From Cudoniella acicularis (Eukaryota > Ascomycota > Leotiomycetes > Helotiales > Helotiaceae): a stretch of DNA of 27,259 bases. The stretch's first letter is position 1; every line of letters begins with the position of its first letter. The position numbers and the translations under genes are program-made. The notes under the pieces are model-generated. The model had not been told where the DNA came from. It made no database searches and saw only the letters and a program-made list of their open reading frames with translations. Where the stretch lies: NCBI GenBank assembly GCA_013054445.1, contig JAAMPI010000730.1, forward strand, positions 1 to 27,259. The letters are read 5' to 3'. Below are positions 1-10,222 of this stretch, in pieces.

Positions 1-1893
1 ATTTGGGGCTTATTTTGGGCCCTCTGGTGGATGGTTAAAGGTGGTCAGCGGCTGATTTTAGCCACAACTAAACCCAACCCAAGCCTGCTTTTAATAGGCT
101 GGATGAAGATGTGTGGCTTTGAAGAACTTGTCCGGCCCAATTCTGCTATGAGGAGCCATTTTTGACGGGCCGCCAACATTGGAGCTTGGTCTATTTCAGC
201 GCCTGGCTGGGATGCGGGAGGAGCCGTGGCAGTGAACTCGTACATTTCCTTATAGTACTACTTTGGCGCAGATGTGTTTTGAGGAGTCAGTTTATAGACC
301 AGAATGCAATTTTGAAATTTTGAACAGCTCATTCGTCCTGCGTAGACATAGATTTAGAAAGTTTCAATCGGATTGTTTGCTCATACTATGGACTAGAACA
401 CATTGAGTAATTAAGATACCGAACGAGGATGCATGATGCTACCTATTGACTCGAGCACAAATCTTCAGTTGAAATGTTTGGAAACAGGGGTCGTAAATGG
501 ACAGGACCTGAACGCTGCTCCATTTCCGGCCCCTGCAAACCTGGGCAGAGATCCCTGGATATATCTCGGCTTTCATTTTTGGCTAGGCTGCAGCTTCTTT
601 CGCTAATTCAGATGTTGACTCCATTCTGCTCCCTGCATGGCTTTCTCTTCAATCTCTCTGGCATCCTCTTCTCAATTATTGATAGATTTTGACTAGTTTG
701 AGATATAGCCATATTATCGCTGCCGGAAAGGTAGTTGTAAGGTTTTAGTGTGGATCTTGCCAAAAGTTAGTAAAGTCTTTCCTAGAGATACAAACCCAAA
801 GAAAATTGGAACAATGTATAAGTATGGTTCGAATTGCAAATCGCATGATACTTACAAGTGAGCATTGTGAAGCGTAAATAGGAGCCCTCCGCTCCAAGTA
901 CGATGCATTGTATAGGTGCTCGGCGAAGTTGTCTCATTGGCTCGGTCCCGTGCGCGTGGTGTCCTATCCAAATCGGGCGTACCAGGAAGATTAAACGGAA
1001 ACCACAGTGACAGCGAGCCGGGATCCGAAGTACCAGCATCGAAGAAGCCGATGCGACTGTTTATAAACTGTACCATCTCGATGTGCGCTTTCAACTATAC
1101 CTTGCTCCTACAAAAAGGGCGATGGGTCGATTGTATCAAGGAGGAGCTGAGGGCAAAACAAATAGTTCGTTCGGTTTCTTAATATCTCTTTTATTTTTTG
1201 GGTTGTGATGTCGGCTCAAGCCGAAGAATTAACAGTTGTACGGAAAGTGATACAGTTTCTAGGCCCTTCGATTTTTCTTAATTATTATTTAATTGGTTAG
1301 TGCGTGACTCCCTTGTCGTTGATCGCCACCCAGATTTCTGACGACCGGAGGAACCTCCGGGATCCCAGGACCAAGGTACGTACTTCGTGTATCAGGCCTA
1401 ACAAAGGTTAATTCTTCACACTTGAGCTTTACTCAACCAGGTAATATATCACCTGATCCTGGAACTCTATTGGTCAAAAACCTTTGCTAGCATCGAATGT
1501 GCTGGAACCCTATTAACCTCCGTTTCGCCGAGGGGAGTACAGTACTAGAAGGCACTAGAAGCACGCCGACAGGGTGGGACTTACTTCGTATTTATCCCAA
1601 CAACCCTCCTTTCAGTGCATCATGGTGGGGCGTGCGCACAGACCAGAAGCGGGGAGATTGAATCGGACAAACCTCCGCAGTTGATTGCATTAATACTCGA
1701 TGAGAGAAAGGAAGATTCTGGAAGATTCAAAGCCATTTGATAGGCTATATTACCCCTTGCACACTTTGCACCAAGTTGCGCACGATGGGTATCACGCCGA
1801 AAATATTTTAGAGCTGTCTCTCCCCAACCCTCCGTTTAGCCTTGGCTTGATTGCAGAATCGAAATTGCATAATCTTAGCGGACATACTTGAGT
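1..1893. other. no supported gene; left flank and bHLH promoter
   Basis: Both strands give only short open frames (about 60-90 codons) with no recognisable domain and no convincing splice-linked partner. A 66-codon frame on the minus strand at 45-245 begins with a plausible ATG but ends inside the window and matches nothing I know. A perfect 7-bp inverted repeat, CCGGAGG-AA-CCTCCGG, lies at 1345-1360. It contains a CGG-N8-CCG arrangement like zinc-cluster factor sites. The last several hundred bases should include the promoter of the bHLH gene, but I see no clear TATA or CCAAT element. Confidence 0.4.
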
Positions 1894-3254
1894 ATGGACG
1901 TCCAGAAATTTGCTGACACACCAATCGAACCCCCCGTTGCTCAATGGATGCACCCCGATTTCGCTGATCATGCATCTATCCTCTCTGCTGGAAGATCTTC
2001 AACATCTTTCGTCGAGGATCACCAGATTTCACCACCCTTCGCACATAACAGCGGCGATTTCAACTGCAACGACAACGAAATCTGTGAATATTGTGCGCCG
2101 ACCCAGTTCGGTCAGGTCGCCGACAAGGTACGTATCATCGACCACACCTGCCCTTCTCCAGTCTTGACCTTCACAAAGGATGCCTTCGAACTTTCCAACC
2201 CATACGAGCAAATCAGCAACCATGTGACCAGCCATCCCCCAGGCAATACTGAGTCTGGAAACATCTCACTTTCGTTCCCTTACAACACTTTTTGCAGCTC
2301 ACATCGCTGACTTCATCCCACAGAGTTCCTGCGTGTCGTACATCGACCCGAAGGCCTATCAGACTACGGAATGGCTATCATCTCTCTCTGACGCTTCGAG
2401 CCAGTCGAGTGCTCCGTGCAGGGCGTCGTCAATCACAACTCCATCCTTTATAGCAGGCTCTCCAACAGACGACTTCCAGAACTATTTCAAAGACGACACT
2501 ACCGCCGCACTAGAGGTGAACGCGCTCAGCAGTTCTGCTGTCGATACAATCGGAGGTACTATTCTACGGTTCCCATCCGACGCTCGTCCACTTACCAGGG
2601 ACACTAACTGTTTGCCAGAAGCCGACCCTCAGAGTCCTCCGCACCAACATAACCCGCTCCTCGAAATTCGAACCGAGCGTGCCGTGAACGTTAAAGAAGG
2701 CAACGACACTCTATTGGAACCGTCTCACGCTCCCATCAGAGGCCAAATTCTAACTGCGACCGCTCTGGGCGTAACGTCTCAGGACACGGTCGCCTCAGGA
2801 ACTTACAAAGAGCCTCGCAGATCCCCCAGAAACTCGAAGTCTGCCAAAACGGACGCACAAACGAATTTCAATAGGACCAAAACATTAGACAGAGGTCACC
2901 GCAGCGCATCGACATCGATTCAATGGCCGCGTACACCCCAGCGACTCCGCAGCACCCAACCTCCGTCCCATTCGATGAACCAAACAACTTTCTCTTACAC
3001 AAACAGCAATCCACCAAAGGGCAGCAATAGAGCGTCGCACAACCTTGTCGAAAAGCAATACCGCACGCGACTGAACCGCCAATTTGGGGCACTTCTTTCT
3101 GCAATCCCGAACGATGTCATAGCGGCTGATGTAAATGGAAGTCCTGAGGAAGGCGGTTAGCAAGGGAGCAGTGTTAGCCTTGGCGAAGAGATATATTGAG
3201 GCGCTGGAGAAGAGCAAGATGAACCTCGAGGGTGACAAAGAGATGTTGGTGTAA
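1894..3254 (+). CDS. bHLH transcription factor, frameshifted in the HLH
   Basis: This is a probable nuclear DNA-binding regulator. Exon 1 runs 1894-2127 and ends at an AAG|GTACGT donor. The intron is 2128-2323 (196 nt, phase 0, acceptor CCCACAG), and exon 2 starts at 2324. A long low-complexity Ser/Thr/Pro-rich region precedes a basic helix-loop-helix at about residues 310-380. The basic segment contains SHNLVEKQYRTRLN, with His, Glu and Arg at the spacing (H5-E9-R13) known in class B bHLH proteins that bind CACGTG. Helix 1 (FGALLSAIP) is clear. The frame then meets TAG at 3158-3160. Helix 2 (KAVSKGAVLALAKRYIEALE) continues in the next frame from 3150 and ends at TAA 3252-3254. No intron of normal size reconciles the two frames, so a 1-nt indel near 3141-3150 is likely. 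The first ATG of the frame is at 1894. The exact target genes are unknown. Confidence 0.8.
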
Positions 3255-3279
3255 TGGTTTGGACCATGGCTTGGGTCTT

Positions 3280-3302
3280 GGTCACGTGGCGAGCACGTGA
3301 CC
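3280..3302. promoter_or_regulatory. perfect inverted repeat with two CACGTG E-boxes
   Basis: GGTCACGTG-GCGAG-CACGTGACC is a perfect 9-bp inverted repeat with a 5-nt centre, and each arm contains the class B E-box CACGTG. It begins 26 nt after the stop codon of the bHLH gene, whose basic region has the residues expected to read CACGTG. It could be an autoregulatory site, an RNA hairpin in the 3' UTR, or chance. Confidence 0.4.
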
Positions 3303-4391
3303 TCGATTAACTAGTGCTGACGGGTATGTTGTACGGATTTAGCGTTCAGGGGAAAAGCTTTCGTCCCTTAGTTTATTCTTCTTGTATAAAGAATTACTGT
3401 CAACTTGAACAAGCTTTCAGTCCGTGACACGTAGCTTCTTATTTTCGTCCGTAAGGAGAACCGCAGAGTGCATAGCCATTTAACAACCTTTAACTAATTA
3501 TTGAATTGCATGGTCCGTAGGGCTAGAAGATCCAGCCGTACGACGCCGTATAAAGTCTCCAATTGCCTTCGCTTGAAACTCCAACTCTTATATATTATAT
3601 GGCGTCTCTGGGACCTAAGGTGCTTGCTCGGTTATAAGAGGAGGAGGAGGGGTAGGTGTTCGTAATTGAGTGTTGAGCTTTAAGAGGACACGTTCTGGAT
3701 CGTACGGGACCAATCCAGTAGCTCCGAACCCGCTACGGATTATATTTGAGGTTAAAGACTCTATACGGGCCATATAATAAGCTGGAAGAAAGTCAGACTT
3801 ATTAATATGGTTAACCCCGACTCGCATAAGATCTTTAATCTGCCGTCCGTATAAGCGTTTCAAAACTGCAAAACAACTAATATTAAGAGGTTAAAGTAGG
3901 TGCGACGAGTGTGGAGGCATGCAAAGAGTAATAATATTGTGGTCTTTATAAAACAGGTCGAATTCGGGCGTACCGTGGCTTCCATATCCGTCAAAAATAA
4001 GAAGTCGATATACTCCGTCCGTATAATCTTTTATGTACTTCTCAAACACGTCCGTAAGCCAAGTAAGGCCTAATTAATCAGTCGTCCAACCATTCTCACT
4101 AACTGCAATTGTCCAATTGGATGGTAGTGAGTCGGTATACTAAGAAGAGATATGGATCTTGCCTTTAAGTATAATCATCGGAGGAAGCGACCAGCCGTAC
4201 GAATTGATATACTTAATAGCTGTAACCTATTCGCGGTTCCCAGGTTGGATTATCATAGGCCGTAAAGTTCGTTCAGAAGCTGTAATAACCTTTACAGTCG
4301 AAATAACACCCATTTAAAAGCCTGTTTCATTAAAGTTATAGATATCCACGTCCTGGATTCCATATTTTATAATTGTGTTTCGTACGAGTCG

Positions 4392-4396
4392 GAACC
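4392..4396. repeat. target-site duplication GAACC, left copy
   Basis: Five bases immediately left of the solo LTR, identical to those at 4748-4752 on its right. In the related transposase reading this sequence should occur once. Confidence 0.85.
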
Positions 4397-4747
4397 TGTT
4401 GGCAAACCGGGGTCTGAGTACTCAAAGCTTGTAATACGTAGCAGACATACAACAGGGTATCGCATGGGATAAGGCCTTTGTACGGATGCGGGTGTATTCT
4501 CTTGATTGTGTCTGCTCTCTCTCCGTAAGGGAAGAGAGCTGTACTATATACCCGGGATATAAAGGGGGAAACGGCCCGCAAAGAGAGCTAGAATAGGTAT
4601 AGGGCTGGAAGGCCCGTACGCGTCAGGGACCCGCAAAGAAGAGATGAGAAGGCCGGGGGCGCGAGTCAGCCACGGAGGCACGTGCCCGTACAGCACGTGT
4701 TCCAGCCCTTTCACCCCTGTATAGCCGTCTGTACGATGGGACCGACA
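4397..4747. mobile_element. solo LTR nested in the pogo transposase
   Basis: The transposase reading is interrupted between the DWF of the DNA-binding domain and the downstream RLV. The inserted 351 bp start TGTTGG and end CCGACA, giving the TG...CA and short inverted termini typical of retrotransposon LTRs. The insert is flanked by identical 5-bp copies of GAACC at 4392-4396 and 4748-4752, the normal integrase target duplication. Removing the insert and one GAACC restores the expected transposase reading across the junction. Inside are a TATA-like palindrome (TATACCCGGGATATA, 4547-4561), an inverted GCTCTCT/AGAGAGC pair and two CACGTG hexamers. No internal retrotransposon genes are present, so this is a recombined solo LTR. 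Copia versus Gypsy cannot be decided. Confidence 0.85.
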
Positions 4748-4752
4748 GAACC
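4748..4752. repeat. target-site duplication GAACC, right copy
   Basis: Partner of 4392-4396. Together they bracket the 351-bp LTR and mark the integration site in the transposase gene. Confidence 0.85.
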
Positions 4753-5250
4753 AGTCTCGAATAACTATAGGATCTTCGCATAAGGCACGTTTATAATCGT
4801 ATTTCCGGTTGTATCGGGTCCGTAAAGTATCGTGGCGTCGTACGAAGTTATATAGCCATTGAATACCAACTTGACGCGTAGAAGACGCGTCCGTACCAGT
4901 CCGTTTTTGAAGGAGTAGGTTCGCCATATCTCGAATTAAAGTTATACGGACCGGTAAGCCTCGTTCGTCCATAGATAATATCCAATCGACAAGCGTTAAC
5001 TCTTCCGTATCTGTTAGTTTAAGGTTTGCGGACCGTATTTCTTATCGTGAGACGCGTCCTTCGAGTCGGCCCGTAAAGTTGTATGAGAGACCTCGTACGA
5101 AGCTGCGGCCTCGCGCTTACTTGTAAAATAGCCCGATTTATACGAATTAATTGCAAGGGCCATTCGGCCTTCTTTAGAAAGTGATTGGGCACTAGTTAGT
5201 TGAGACATGACCGGTTGAAGTGGGAAAAATTGGTGGTTTTGGTGGGGCGT

Positions 5251-5282
5251 GGACCGCTCACTTGTATGGACCGCTTACTTAT
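5251..5282. repeat. subterminal direct repeat of the pogo element
   Basis: GGACCGCTCACTTGT (5251-5265) and GGACCGCTTACTTAT (5268-5282) repeat with a 17-bp period just outside the transposase start. Paired subterminal repeats are known transposase-binding sites in several Tc1/pogo elements. That role here is inferred. Confidence 0.55.
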
Positions 5283-5475
5283 CAAGTACGTTAATTCCGA
5301 CGTAACTTCGCTTACATAAGTATTTGCAGGGCCTGTGACTGGCGCTCGACTCACGTGATAATGCTTTGTAAGCGACCAGGTTGCTGCAGAGACTGCGTCT
5401 ATTCGATAAACCGACTGGTTCCCGCATCAGTAATGCAACGCAACACAACAACGAAGCTCATGACCGGCCCGAGCA

Positions 5476-6740
5476 ATGAATGATAAGAAGAGATTCTCAG
5501 CTTCGACGCCTACTGTCTCTGCACCTGCGGATGGGACACCACCGGAAAGGCAGATCATATTACCTTTGACACCTCCAGCAACCGATGAATGTCAGTCAAC
5601 ATCCAATCCTCAGTCCCCAGTCTGTACGGTGCTGGACTTGATCAACCGCCAGCGCCATAAACTAACGGGTCAGTCGCGACAATTGAAGGTGACACCATTG
5701 GAATATAAGAATATTTTGGCGAGGCTAGAAGGGCTTCCTGGACTGAAAAGTTTCGTGGACGACAAACTCAGGTATGTCACCATGAGGATTGCCCTCCCAG
5801 CAGGAGAAACTCAACCTGACCAGACCAGATTGGAATACGATCCTCTGGAGAAGGTTTTATACGCACCACGTACGCCGACAGCAACCCACAAAAGCTTCTC
5901 AGAACAGGTGTCGCAGGAGACCAAAGCTCAACTGGACCGCATCGCAAGCGGCAGTGACGAAGCTGCCAGATTTGCAGCACGGATATCCAGCGTGAGGTCC
6001 GGAAGCATACAGCTACGAGAGTTCGACTCGGACGACGACATCGAAATAGACCAACCCTACATTCAACGACAGCCGGATGAGCAGTTTCAACATGAGGAAG
6101 CCGAGTATCCCGGGGTGATGTATGAGATAGCGTGGTCACAAGATGGCAGAGAGCTAGGCAAGGCGGCATGGACTTACATCCAATACTCAAACGCGAATAT
6201 CAAGGCAGTTGTGGGGTTCGAGTTGGGGTACGGCAACAAAGAAGCCCGAATATCGATGTGGCAGCCGCACTATTTGAAAGAAAGATGTACGTACTGAATC
6301 CGTGCGTTGAAACCGGACTAACATCTGTAGCTTTTCCGATCATCAGATGGATCTGCCACCAATACCACCAAGACACTGCATCTTCTCCTCGACTGCTTCG
6401 CTACGTCTGAGGTAGCAACTCTCCAAAGTGAAGGGGCTACCAGGCATTACCATCACATATACAAAGCTTGCTGAGTTTTTGGATAAAGCGGAGAGATTCC
6501 AACGGATAAGACAACCAGCATTGGGGGAGCGAAGCATGGGAAAGAAATCGAGACGGCGCACCAAGAAAAGGAGGCGTCCATCCTACTCCGACAGAACAAC
6601 TCTCTTCTGACAGAGAGAGGGAATTTCGCGACGCAGAAAATAAGGTGGAAGGGCGCACAGTGGTCGAGGACAACGATTTTCAACATCAGAACGGGGGGGG
6701 GGTGTGGACATACCGGAGAGGAGACAGAGCCGCAGGATGA
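5476..6740 (+). pseudogene. decayed fungal gene, probable restriction-endonuclease-like domain
   Basis: Exon 1 (5476-6286) encodes about 270 residues with a disordered Pro/Thr-rich N-terminus. A helical segment and a fungal-specific domain follow, containing YPGVMYEIAWSQ, then an (L)GKAAWTYI segment, VVGFELGY and SMWQP. From memory this pattern matches a family of fungal accessory proteins with a PD-(D/E)XK-like fold, where the acidic residue of YEI-x-SQ would be in the core. This assignment is inference. An intron 6287-6346 (GTACGT donor, CTAAC branch, ATCAG acceptor) keeps the frame into GSATNTTKTLHLLLDCFATSE. The family-like reading then moves to the next frame (ITITYTKLAEFLDKAER, to about 6560) and again to the third frame (PTPTEQLSSDREREFRDAEN, from about 6585 to TGA 6738-6740). 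Two frameshifts suggest a pseudogene. It lies directly upstream of the NWD gene on the same strand. Confidence 0.6.
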
Positions 6741-7234
6741 GGTAGATACCAAGTTATCAAGACCCAATGTATTGCTAAAGAGGGCCCAGATTCGATTGGT
6801 TTACGGTAATATCTGAGGGCCAGAGTCAATATTGTAGTACGACAGCACTGTGAGTAGAACTGGGATCTGGGAGAAATACAACGGTGGAGGATACAATTCA
6901 GAGCTAGATGGCTAGAATGTTCTACAGAGGCCAATGCAATCCTCAGGCAGAAGTTCAATTCTCTCACGTGATGGAGCAGATATAACGCTGGAGGACTATA
7001 TAGTCACTACAGTGTTGCCTCACTTGGAGGCACAAGGTTCTCGTATTTTCAGAGGTATCTCCAGCTATTCCAGCAATGGCTGTGCTACGACCTCTACTCG
7101 ACTCAATTGGCCGCCACAGATGCTGGCCAGCTGGCATGCAGTTCAGCCCTCGAGAAACTCGGCGCGTCGACATCGCATAACCATCAACCACCTCATCGCA
7201 ATCCCTATCGGTCTCACCAATCTGCGTCGAAGCC
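6741..7234. other. spacer without a supported gene
   Basis: Between the decayed nuclease-like gene and the NWD gene I see only short overlapping frames with no recognisable domain. A run of nine G lies near 6690-6700, just upstream. The last 200 bases presumably hold the NWD gene promoter. Confidence 0.4.
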
Positions 7235-8491
7235 ATGCCTGCCAATTTCTCGCCGCGGAAACTTTTCAAGAGCCTCAGGTCCAAGAGAGTAGGGAATCTG
7301 GAGGTGCAGAACGATCGGCATCCACCAGACGGCCCCACTACCCCGCCCGTAGCGTCGGAGACCCCTACGTGCGAAGCGGAAACTTTGATGGCTCCCGAAC
7401 TGTCTCGGCCTCAAAACCCGAGCGTTACTGCTTCCCTTGATGAAGACAATACGAAAGTCGCTTTCAGCAGCGTTACCAAGCCACAAGGTCCTCCAAACCC
7501 GCCTGTTATTATTAATGCTCAAGGCACTCGCGCCAGCCCAGACGCAGGAGCCAAAAATCCTCTCCTCCCAGCATCCGCTGCGCAAGAGACTTTGAAAGCT
7601 TCTTCAAGCCATGTTGCACACGCTCAAGTTCCACCTTCAGTTGTACCCGTCACTAATGCCCAGGCGGGTCCTGCCGGGGACCATCCACGGGCCAAAGAGC
7701 CTCTGCCAGCGACAGAATTTGCGGTGCAACAGACCCAAGCTATTTCCACATCCCAGAGACTCTGGAATGCCGCTTATGACAGCCTTGAGAAAGACGACAA
7801 TACAGCAAAACTTGTTCGTTCTTATGTGAAGATCCTCACGAAAGTTCTCAAAGACGAGAAAGCTTCTGACCCCTCCGCTCTTGACGATATTTCAGCCGAT
7901 CTAAAAGACCCGATTAGGCGACAAACGTACTTACAGGATCTAGTAAAAAAAGGCCAGAAGAATATTGACACGACGTCGAAGATCGCGGAGGGGGTAGACA
8001 ATGTCATCGAATACATTGACAAAGCCAAGGACATGATTAGCGTGGCGATCGGGAACATACCGCAGGCTGCGCTTCCATGGGCTGGTGTTTGTCTTGGGTT
8101 ACAAGTGAGATATCATCCTTTACATTTCGTTTATCTGGTCTTCGCGTTACTAATACCTGTCTAGATCCTTTCGAATCCCGGAAAGGCAACAAGATCGAAT
8201 CTTAGCGGTATAGCTCACGTTATTTCGAGAATGGACTGGTATTGCGCCCTGACCGAACATCTCCTGGATAATAACAACATTATATTTGGGGACAAATCTT
8301 TCGAAGAAGTCATTGAGAAGTTGGAGGGGACAATCATTACGCTCTACGAGGCTCTTCTCCAATATCAGATAAAGAGTGTCTGCTACTACCGAAGCCGGAG
8401 CCTCGCCGTTCTCCTCAACCCTTTCACCCATACCCAAACAATTTACTCTTCCTCAAAACAACCTCCCCCAGCTCCCCAAAACTCGCACTAG
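7235..8491 (+). CDS. stand-alone NWD (NACHT_N) domain protein, truncated NLR-like
   Basis: Exon 1 is 7235-8104 (290 codons). The intron is 8105-8164 (60 nt, phase 0, GTGAGA...TCTAG), and exon 2 is 8165-8491, giving about 398 residues. The N-terminus is basic (MPANFSPRKLFKSLRSK), followed by about 150 residues of Pro/Ala-rich linker. From about residue 173 comes the helical domain that starts fungal NACHT/NLR receptors: SQRLWNAAYDSLEKDD, a YVKILTKVL segment, ALPWAGVCLGLQ at the splice junction and, in exon 2, MDWYCALTEHLL and YEALLQYQIKSVCYYR. In full NLRs a NACHT ATPase and a repeat domain follow. Here the frame turns low-complexity after residue 370 and stops, and no Walker A is found downstream. 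It may be a receptor remnant or a small partner or decoy of a full NLR. Confidence 0.8.
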
Positions 8492-10222
8492 TCAACAACT
8501 CCAAAACCCGACCTTTGAAATGGCCTCCTTGAGGCTTGAACGGTTGAAGTCCTTGGCCTGATGCAAGCGGGGGTGGGTGTGACGGAGTGTTTGCGACGAA
8601 GGAGAGGAGAGAAGTATGGACGGTTTAGAATGGAACTAGTTTTTAGAAGCGAAGGGAGAACGGGCCTGCGATAATTGGGGCTCTTGCAGGTTGGGTTTAG
8701 GTCTTTTAGGATGGATTCTTGCGTGATTTAGCGATTTCGATCGGGATGATGTAGGTTTTAGCTTCTAAACAGGCGCAGGAACAAGCCGCATAGCAGCTTT
8801 AGCGAGGATGCGGCTCACTACGCGCCCTCGGAAGTCGGAACTCTACCGACTAGGCCCTAAGGCGGGCCCTAAAGCTTCCGACTCGGGTGAAGATCAGCAT
8901 CCAAGGATCGACGATCGGCTCCAGTTTTCCTCCCAACTTTCATGACGACTTGAATCCACATCTGCAACGACTTCACCTCTTAGGCGTTCGTCCACGAATG
9001 CCTCGTTTGGAGGACATGAAAACGAACCACAGCCAGCATGTTGGTGCGATGCAGTGCATCGTAAAGGGCGGTCGACCAACGATCATGTCCGATCGAGCCG
9101 CAAACGGTCGCCGGGTCCAGAATAAGACTCTGAATAGTGAGAGAAAAACGAGCTGAATACTAAAAACACCTTCGTGCTGCATACCACATGCCATACGCCG
9201 CTTTTCCAGCTTGCCTAGGTGAAATACCTGGGGTACAGATTTTGAAAGGTCGAAACAACAGCAGAAACAGGCGCCGAAGGCGCTTGCGGGAGTTGGTGAC
9301 TTCGACCGGACCACAAGCCACGCTGGAAATGTCTCCGTCTCTCGAGCGTTTCAACTCGACGTTCCACTTCTGAGTAGATTCTCTCGCACACCACATAGCT
9401 AGCCATCATCCCGTCCATCTACCGTCTTTAGCTGTCCCATTTGGGACGAACTGCCTCGGTTGTGCAGATTTATTGATTAGTACTTGAGGGCTAAAGACGA
9501 AAGCAGCAGTCCCACCTATTTAGCATCAAGAGGCTGCCAGATTTGGACCCGCCGCCACGCTGTCACGTCCCTCAACGACTCCACGACGACTCCTCCACGC
9601 GTACGGTACAATTGTTGCACCCAAGACCCTCTTCTACGCCACCAACGTCCCTTTTCTCGATCGATGTCGAAACACCCCGTACCACATGATAATCGGCACA
9701 AGATCTAAGGAAATGCTCCCCATGTGATTTCTATCAACCCGAATACGACCTTTTTGTGTCTCCAGAGGACATGGACAAAGAAAGCGACTCGAGAAATTGC
9801 TCTTGGCTCTTGGCACTTGAAACTCGCTTTTACCCTTGCTCAACTATCAGGAGTTTGAGTTCAAGTCAACCCGCCTCAATCGTAGAAGAATCGAAGGTGC
9901 ATTCGGAGGAGATGTGATAGGGGCTTCCTCGGAGGGATATTTTGCTCAACAAGTATCTCATAGCGACTAGCTTCTTGAGTATCCTTCCAGGGGAAGGATC
10001 GTCTGGTGTTTTTGAAATAGCGTTGGCTCAGCTGGTCAAGCCTCCTGTGTTGAGCCTAGTCCATTCAGCGTCAGATAGCTTCCGACCTGTCAGTTACTCG
10101 GGCTTCACGGGGAAAGGCAAGAAGAGTCTCTATCTCCCATAACAATATTTTCAAACTTCTACTGCAAATATATCCTGCTTCAATTTTGAAATAGCTGAGT
10201 AACAAAGTCATTTGTCTTCAGC
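8492..10222. other. 1.7-kb stretch without a supported gene
   Basis: There are many overlapping frames of 60-110 codons on both strands at 8887-9420 and 9484-9843, but none shows a recognisable domain or a dominant coding frame. A short frame at 9942-10142 is equally anonymous. A perfect 8-bp inverted repeat, ATCCTTCC-AGG-GGAAGGAT, is at 9981-9999, and AGTCGG...CCGACT lies near 8830-8850. No trace of a NACHT or repeat domain continuing the NWD gene was seen. Confidence 0.4.

Larger units (their letters stand above)
3425..5208 (-). pseudogene. pogo/Fot1 transposase, inactivated
   Basis: Reading the minus strand from ATG at 5208, a psq-type helix-turn-helix (SKREAAASYEVSHTTLRA) comes first. 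After a frameshift near 5020-5060 a CENP-B/Tc5-type HTH follows (4750-4980; MDERGLPVRITLIRDMANLLLQKR-like). The DDE domain then lies at about 3875-4400 and a C-terminal tail at 3425-3870. Visible damage: the first catalytic Asp of the usual FDETGF motif is Asn (AAT, 4329-4331). A TAA follows three codons later (4314-4316). CAA of the HSSHLLQPL motif is TAA (3891-3893), and more stops occur in the tail. The second Asp motif, DGYGSH, survives near 3975-3996. Many changes are C-to-T or G-to-A, as expected of RIP. A 351-bp insertion separates the DNA-binding and catalytic parts. Confidence 0.88.
3425..5300 (-). mobile_element. degenerate pogo/Fot1-like DNA transposon
   Basis: This is a Class II element recognised by its transposase remnants on the minus strand. 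The right (5') end probably lies near 5285-5330. Two subterminal direct repeats of GGACCGCTYACTTRT sit at 5251-5265 and 5268-5282, upstream of the transposase start. The left end is uncertain: similarity to the transposase stops at about 3425, before the expected C-terminal tail, and I found no matching terminal inverted repeat, so this end is probably truncated. The element lies tail-to-tail with the bHLH gene. It is inactive and carries a nested solo LTR. Confidence 0.75.

Noticed and set aside
3116..3148. 33-nt GT-AG intron to repair the bHLH frame
   Set aside because: Too short for a fungal intron, with no branch-point motif, and it would remove part of the loop.
4544..4972. 142-codon minus-strand frame as an independent gene
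   Set aside because: It is the transposase DNA-binding part running by chance into the solo LTR. The second half is LTR sequence.
6934..7440. 168-codon plus-strand frame overlapping the NWD start
   Set aside because: Its C-terminal half is an out-of-frame shadow of the NWD exon, and the N-terminal half has no domain.
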